A DNA stretch of 58,213 nt, taken from a virus. Positions 56,128-58,213 of the stretch are shown here, piece by piece. The notes under the pieces were generated by a model. It had not been told where the DNA came from, made no database searches, and saw only the letters and a program-made list of their open reading frames with translations. Positions within the stretch are counted from its first letter, which is position 1. Each line of letters begins with the position of its first letter. The stretch is taken from positions 1-58,213 of IMG/VR virus record IMGVR_UViG_3300043466_000797; one strand, given 5' to 3'. The position numbers were made by a program, and so were the translations under genes.

Positions 56128-56366
56128 GAAATTTTGCCATTACCACAGGACGATGGACTGGCATATGGGCATGGATCTGGTATGCTGATGTAATGCATGA
56201 ATCTGATGATGTACCCTATACGTCATTTAATGCACTCACCAGGCGCGGGGCATTAAGAAAGGCTACCAGATACATTAGAAGGCTTACCTCTCCCATAGAG
56301 AATAAGCAAGCATTCATTTATGCATATGATCAATCACGATTTACATTGGAGAAGATAGATGTTTAG
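56124..56366 (+). CDS. Small aromatic hypothetical protein
   Basis: 80 residues. The N-terminal half is Trp-rich (GRWTGIWAWIWYADVM) and the middle basic (RRGALRKATRYIRRL). Not clearly a membrane protein. It has a 4-base overlap with the previous gene and overlaps the next by 8 bases. Confidence 0.5.
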   Translation: MRNFAITTGRWTGIWAWIWYADVMHESDDVPYTSFNALTRRGALRKATRYIRRLTSPIENKQAFIYAYDQSRFTLEKIDV

Positions 56367-56472
56367 TTTTGTAGGAGATGCCGTCAATAATATGGTCGAT
56401 AAGTTTATTGACTGGGCTATCCCACTTGATAACTTTGGACCATTGACTGACGATGATGAAGTCTCTTGGTAA
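56359..56472 (+). CDS. 37-residue amphipathic mini-protein
   Basis: It begins at ATG 56359 and reads FVGDAVNNMVDKFIDWAIPL followed by an acidic end (DDDEVSW). The helix is amphipathic and could lie on a membrane. Its 3' end overlaps the next small gene by 20 bases. Confidence 0.45.
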   Translation: MFSFVGDAVNNMVDKFIDWAIPLDNFGPLTDDDEVSW

Positions 56473-56596
56473 GTATCTTCTATTTCTTACCATATTCTAT
56501 TTTGTTACTTTTCAGGTGACAAAGGTTATTTTGAGAAGGAATAAGAAGCAATATAATATCCAACATTATTATCCACAGAATGCGATAAATATATGA
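56453..56596 (+). CDS. 47-residue membrane mini-protein
   Basis: From ATG 56453 (or 56456). Residues 7-25 form a membrane helix (KYLLFLTIFYFVTFQVTKV) followed by a basic, Tyr/Asn-rich tail. It contains the first DnaA box of the origin region in its 3' half (56569-56577). First of three tiny membrane proteins in tandem. Confidence 0.45.
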   Translation: MMKSLGKYLLFLTIFYFVTFQVTKVILRRNKKQYNIQHYYPQNAINI

Positions 56597-56703
56597 ATGA
56601 ATCACCGCAAGGCGGGGATTGCCTGACGGCAATTCTGGGCGGGACTTTTACAATTGTCTTCATTACTATAGTAATAATAAGTATACTAGGATGGATCTTC
56701 TAA
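56593..56703 (+). CDS. 36-residue membrane mini-protein
   Basis: ATG 56593 overlaps the previous TGA by 4 bases. A Gly/Asp-rich start (NESPQGGDC) leads to one membrane helix (GTFTIVFITIVIISILGWIF) reaching the C-terminus. Size and topology resemble tiny holins or pinholins, but nothing is diagnostic. Confidence 0.45.
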   Translation: MNESPQGGDCLTAILGGTFTIVFITIVIISILGWIF

Positions 56704-56704
56704 C

Positions 56705-56794
56705 ATGACCAATAAGGAAACAATCAAGATAGTTATCTATTCAGCAGTAGTTATCTATTTGACAGCAAGAATAGGCTATCTTTTATCCACATAG
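56705..56794 (+). CDS. 29-residue membrane mini-protein
   Basis: ATG 56705 lies one base after the previous stop. A short charged start (TNKETIK) precedes one hydrophobic stretch (IVIYSAVVIYLTARIGYLLS). Its stop codon overlaps the region of a DnaA box. Last rightward gene before the origin; may be chance. Confidence 0.35.
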   Translation: MTNKETIKIVIYSAVVIYLTARIGYLLST

Positions 56795-56902
56795 GGCCAT
56801 ATAGGTGTGGATAAGTTGTGCATAAAATACTAAGAAATGTGGAAAAACCTATACAAACAAATTAAAAATAGTATAGGTGTAATTAGGCGCCCCGTCCGAT
56901 AA

Positions 56903-57279
56903 TCGTAATGTCAAGGAAAAATGGGTGATTTTCCCTAAAAATTGCATAAATTTGCCCCCAAAATAGGAAATTTCCCAGAAAAATGTAAAATTCTGGGAAA
57001 AAATAGGGTTCTTCGTAATATCAAATGTGGGCGGGGTATCTTGGAAAATTCTGCGATATTCTTTACTCTTCGTAATATGTATTATATATACTATAGGGGG
57101 AATCATATACTTATCCCGCCCTGTGGATAAATAAAATTAGTTATTCATATACTGTGGATAACATGTGGATAAATTTGCCAAAAATTCCAGCCGATTTTTT
57201 GACTCGTCGTAATATCAAATTTTAAAAATATCGGGAAATCCCGAAAAATTCCAGCCAATTTTTAGGTTCGTCGTAATAT
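56903..57279 (+). repeat. Five TCGTAATRT direct repeats (iteron-like)
   Basis: Copies start at 56903 (TCGTAATGT), 57013, 57070, 57207 and 57271. Two flavours alternate: copies at 57013 and 57207 continue CAAAT, those at 57070 and 57271 continue into GTATTA-type sequence. A longer duplication (AAATTCCAGCC...TTTTT) precedes the last two. They interleave with the DnaA boxes and could bind a phage initiator or repressor. Confidence 0.75.
56971..57000. repeat. 10-bp perfect inverted repeat in the origin
   Basis: TTTCCCAGAA (56971-56980) and TTCTGGGAAA (56991-57000) flank a 10-base AT loop. It may be a cruciform or protein site within the origin, or a bidirectional terminator separating rightward and leftward transcription. 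Confidence 0.6.
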
Positions 57280-57318
57280 GTGTATTAGATTAATTTGATC
57301 GGGCTGCCCCGAAACTTC

Positions 57319-57543
57319 CTATTTGTCAACATACTTCTGGAAAATGTAAATCCAAACGTAGTCAAATCGGATCTTTTCTTCCTCTGTCCATGTGCCCCAC
57401 TTCTTCTTGATGATATCCCTGGTATCAGAAATATCTCCAAGTTCCTTGTCATCCTTGGCAACGGAGATGTATTCATCCCACCGCTCAGGGGTAAAGGCAG
57501 CACCGCTGCTCATGAAGATCTCAAACATTCTAATTGCTTTCAT
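57319..57543 (-). CDS. Leftward small acidic protein near the origin
   Basis: 74 residues on the minus strand (start ATG at 57543). Helical with a charged pattern (MFEIFMSSGAAFTPERWDEY, then IIKKKWGTWTEEEKIRFDYV). A GTTGACA-like box lies within its end, and a TCGGG/CCCGA hairpin (57299-57312) follows. It is transcribed towards the origin from the strong promoter at 57679-57708. It could be a replication regulator, by position only. Confidence 0.6.
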   Translation of the reverse strand: MKAIRMFEIFMSSGAAFTPERWDEYISVAKDDKELGDISDTRDIIKKKWGTWTEEEKIRFDYVWIYIFQKYVDK

Positions 57544-57586
57544 GTCTTTACTCTACCATACCCCTCTGACATTGGTCAAGAAAAGT

Positions 57587-57660
57587 GGTTGGCTGCTAGG
57601 AGTTTTCGAGGCTCCTGCTTTAGTTAACGACTAGGGCGTCCCCTGATAGCCGCACCAACC
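57587..57660 (-). ncRNA. Structured leader or regulatory RNA on the minus strand
   Basis: GGTTGG-c-TGC (57587-57596) pairs with GCA-CCAACC (57652-57660), closing a domain that contains two more hairpins: AGGAG/CTCCT (57598-57602 with 57612-57616) and AGGG/CCCT (57633-57636 with 57641-57644). It lies in the roughly 130-base leader between the promoter at 57679-57708 and ATG 57543. It may be a riboswitch-like leader or a copy-control RNA near the origin. I do not recognise a known class. Confidence 0.5.
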
Positions 57661-57678
57661 TTACCTACATACTTGAAT

Positions 57679-57708
57679 ATTGTAGCACTTCTATGTTTTT
57701 TACGTCAA
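57679..57708 (-). promoter_or_regulatory. Strong sigma70-type leftward promoter
   Basis: On the minus strand TTGACG (57708-57703), an 18-base spacer and TACAAT (57684-57679) form a near-consensus promoter. Transcription should start near 57672 and run left through the structured leader into the gene ending at 57319. The -35 box lies inside the right arm of an inverted repeat. Confidence 0.72.
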
Positions 57709-57723
57709 GCCCTGGCTTGATGT
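57702..57723. repeat. Inverted repeat overlapping the leftward -35 box
   Basis: ACGTCAAGCC (57702-57711) and GGCTTGATGT (57714-57723) form a 10-bp stem with one G-T and a 2-base centre. It directly follows the stop of the leftward gene 58085-57726 and covers the -35 box of the next promoter, so it could be an operator, a terminator, or both. Confidence 0.6.
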
Positions 57724-57725
57724 TT

Positions 57726-58085
57726 CTAAGAGTCAAAGCCTCTGCGAACGAACGACGGAGAATAGCGGGATTCATAGTCTTCCCAAGTTCCTCTATTACC
57801 TCCACCGTTATCCGCAAATCCGCGACCAGGGTTATAGTCGGGTACTTCTTCGTAGTCATTCAGCACCTCATGTACGATACGGGAGCCAAGTTCTCCGATA
57901 ACAGGATCACCCACTCCATAGCGGTATTCGATCTCCATTAGCCTAAACCATCCGATAGCAACTTTATTCAGAGCACTCGCAGGAATGACCCCTGCCAGCC
58001 TGACAGCATCAGCAAACTGGTACGGACTGAACATTCGGTTATACGATGCGTCTACGAACGCCTTGATAGCCTTATCCTCTGCCAT
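57726..58085 (-). CDS. Leftward hypothetical protein
   Basis: 119 residues on the minus strand from ATG 58085, after an AAAGGA site. Residues 1-80 are helical (AIKAFVDASYNRMFSPYQFA, then ALNKVAIGWFRLMEIEYRYG); the C-terminal 40 residues are Gly/Arg/Asn/Tyr-rich and flexible (NPGRGFADNGGGNRG), as in nucleic-acid-binding tails. No family recognised. Confidence 0.65.
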   Translation of the reverse strand: MAEDKAIKAFVDASYNRMFSPYQFADAVRLAGVIPASALNKVAIGWFRLMEIEYRYGVGDPVIGELGSRIVHEVLNDYEEVPDYNPGRGFADNGGGNRGTWEDYESRYSPSFVRRGFDS

Positions 58086-58110
58086 GTTATCCTTTCGATG
58101 GGGAGTATAA

Positions 58111-58116
58111 ATTATA
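58111..58116 (-). promoter_or_regulatory. -10 box for the leftward gene
   Basis: TATAAT on the minus strand sits within the palindrome GTATAAATTATAC (58105-58117), about 25 bases before ATG 58085. No clear -35 is visible. The rest of the window to 58213 shows no feature I can support. Confidence 0.5.
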
Positions 58117-58213
58117 CACGAACGAGCGGGTCTTTGCTAGTGGATATGGAAGATGGAGCCTTTACTCCCCCCTCGCATGAGCAATACATCATGTGATAAT
58201 GACAGTCAAAACA

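Larger units (their letters stand above)
56569..57279. other. Putative replication origin with DnaA boxes
   Basis: Eight matches to the DnaA box TTWTNCACA occur here: + strand at 56569-56577 and 56783-56791; - strand at 56806-56814, 56817-56825, 56838-56846, 57122-57130, 57153-57161 and 57164-57172. Six are the exact TTATCCACA. The pair 56783/56806 forms an inverted repeat with a 14-base gap. The stretch 56795-57318 has no convincing gene, is AT-rich, carries hairpins and direct repeats, and lies where rightward genes end and leftward genes begin. Together these mark a host-DnaA-dependent origin. Confidence 0.8.

Noticed and set aside
56849-57130. Open frames on both strands across the AT-rich gap (56849-57106 minus, 56942-57130 plus)
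   Set aside because: Composition is low-complexity, no ribosome sites exist, and the stretch holds DnaA boxes and repeats; better explained as non-coding origin.
57665-57859. Leftward ORF of 64 residues
   Set aside because: It overlaps the end of the better-supported leftward gene 57726-58085 in another frame, lacks a ribosome site, and covers the promoter and inverted repeat.

Overview
This window looks like a large part of a strictly lytic, long-tailed (siphovirus-type) bacteriophage genome with an AT-rich codon style. The host is probably an actinobacterium. Evidence for that host is a WhiB-like Fe-S regulator (49344-49697), a DUF7455-like zinc protein (42877-43113), an extracellular domain of a kind seen in actinobacterial surface proteins (52692-53252), and an actinophage-style tail module. 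I see no integrase, no repressor/cro pair and no CRISPR array. Portal, capsid protease and major capsid genes are not present, so they must lie outside the window, probably just before base 1.

Layout. Bases 1-22.3 kb are virion genes: neck proteins, tail terminator, major tail protein, tail-assembly chaperones expressed through a -1 ribosomal frameshift, a 2139-residue tape measure, distal tail and hub proteins, an NlpC/P60 tail peptidase, and long fibronectin-rich tail-tip proteins followed by small coiled-coil genes. Bases 22.3-35.5 kb hold replication and recombination genes: metallophosphoesterase, DnaB-like helicase, DnaG-like primase, ssDNA-binding protein, DnaE-type polymerase, MazG, RecA, Cas4-like nuclease and RuvC-like resolvase. 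Bases 35.5-39.5 kb carry a sugar/methyl cassette (glycosyltransferase, nucleotidyltransferase, FkbM methyltransferase), an IMP-dehydrogenase-like enzyme and an Nmad1-like protein. The terminase genes follow (39.97-42.27 kb).

Bases 42.3-46.7 kb contain nine tRNA genes, a probable structured RNA, two HAD/HNH-type genes, two exported proteins (one a probable endolysin) and many tiny genes. Bases 46.7-56.8 kb are a dense run of small accessory genes. They include a SpoU methyltransferase, a deaminase, an HslV/proteasome-like Ntn hydrolase and a surface protein that appears to be extended into a sortase by a second -1 frameshift. All genes to 56.8 kb point right. Bases 56.57-57.28 kb form an AT-rich, gene-poor stretch with eight DnaA-box matches and five TCGTAATRT repeats, a very good candidate replication origin. 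Beyond it lie two leftward genes, one preceded by a strong sigma70-type promoter and a structured leader RNA.

How it works together. The phage brings its own replisome core (helicase, primase, polymerase, SSB) but seems to rely on host DnaA at its origin. Six of its nine tRNAs read A-ending codons (AUA, CCA, CAA, GGA, AGA, ACA) that are abundant in its genes. Expression in the right half seems unusual. Several genes start exactly where a promoter would place the first transcribed base, or one base after a tRNA 3' end, which suggests leaderless translation.

The most interesting signals are the frameshift-dependent sortase, the tRNA-abutting start codons, the DnaA-type origin, the unexplained RNAs at 42365-42498 and 57587-57660, and a short [IV][WF]xG[AV]F peptide shared by three otherwise unrelated proteins. 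Two coding disruptions (sortase and deaminase) lie at short T runs, so assembly or sequencing indels must be excluded before either is taken as real recoding.
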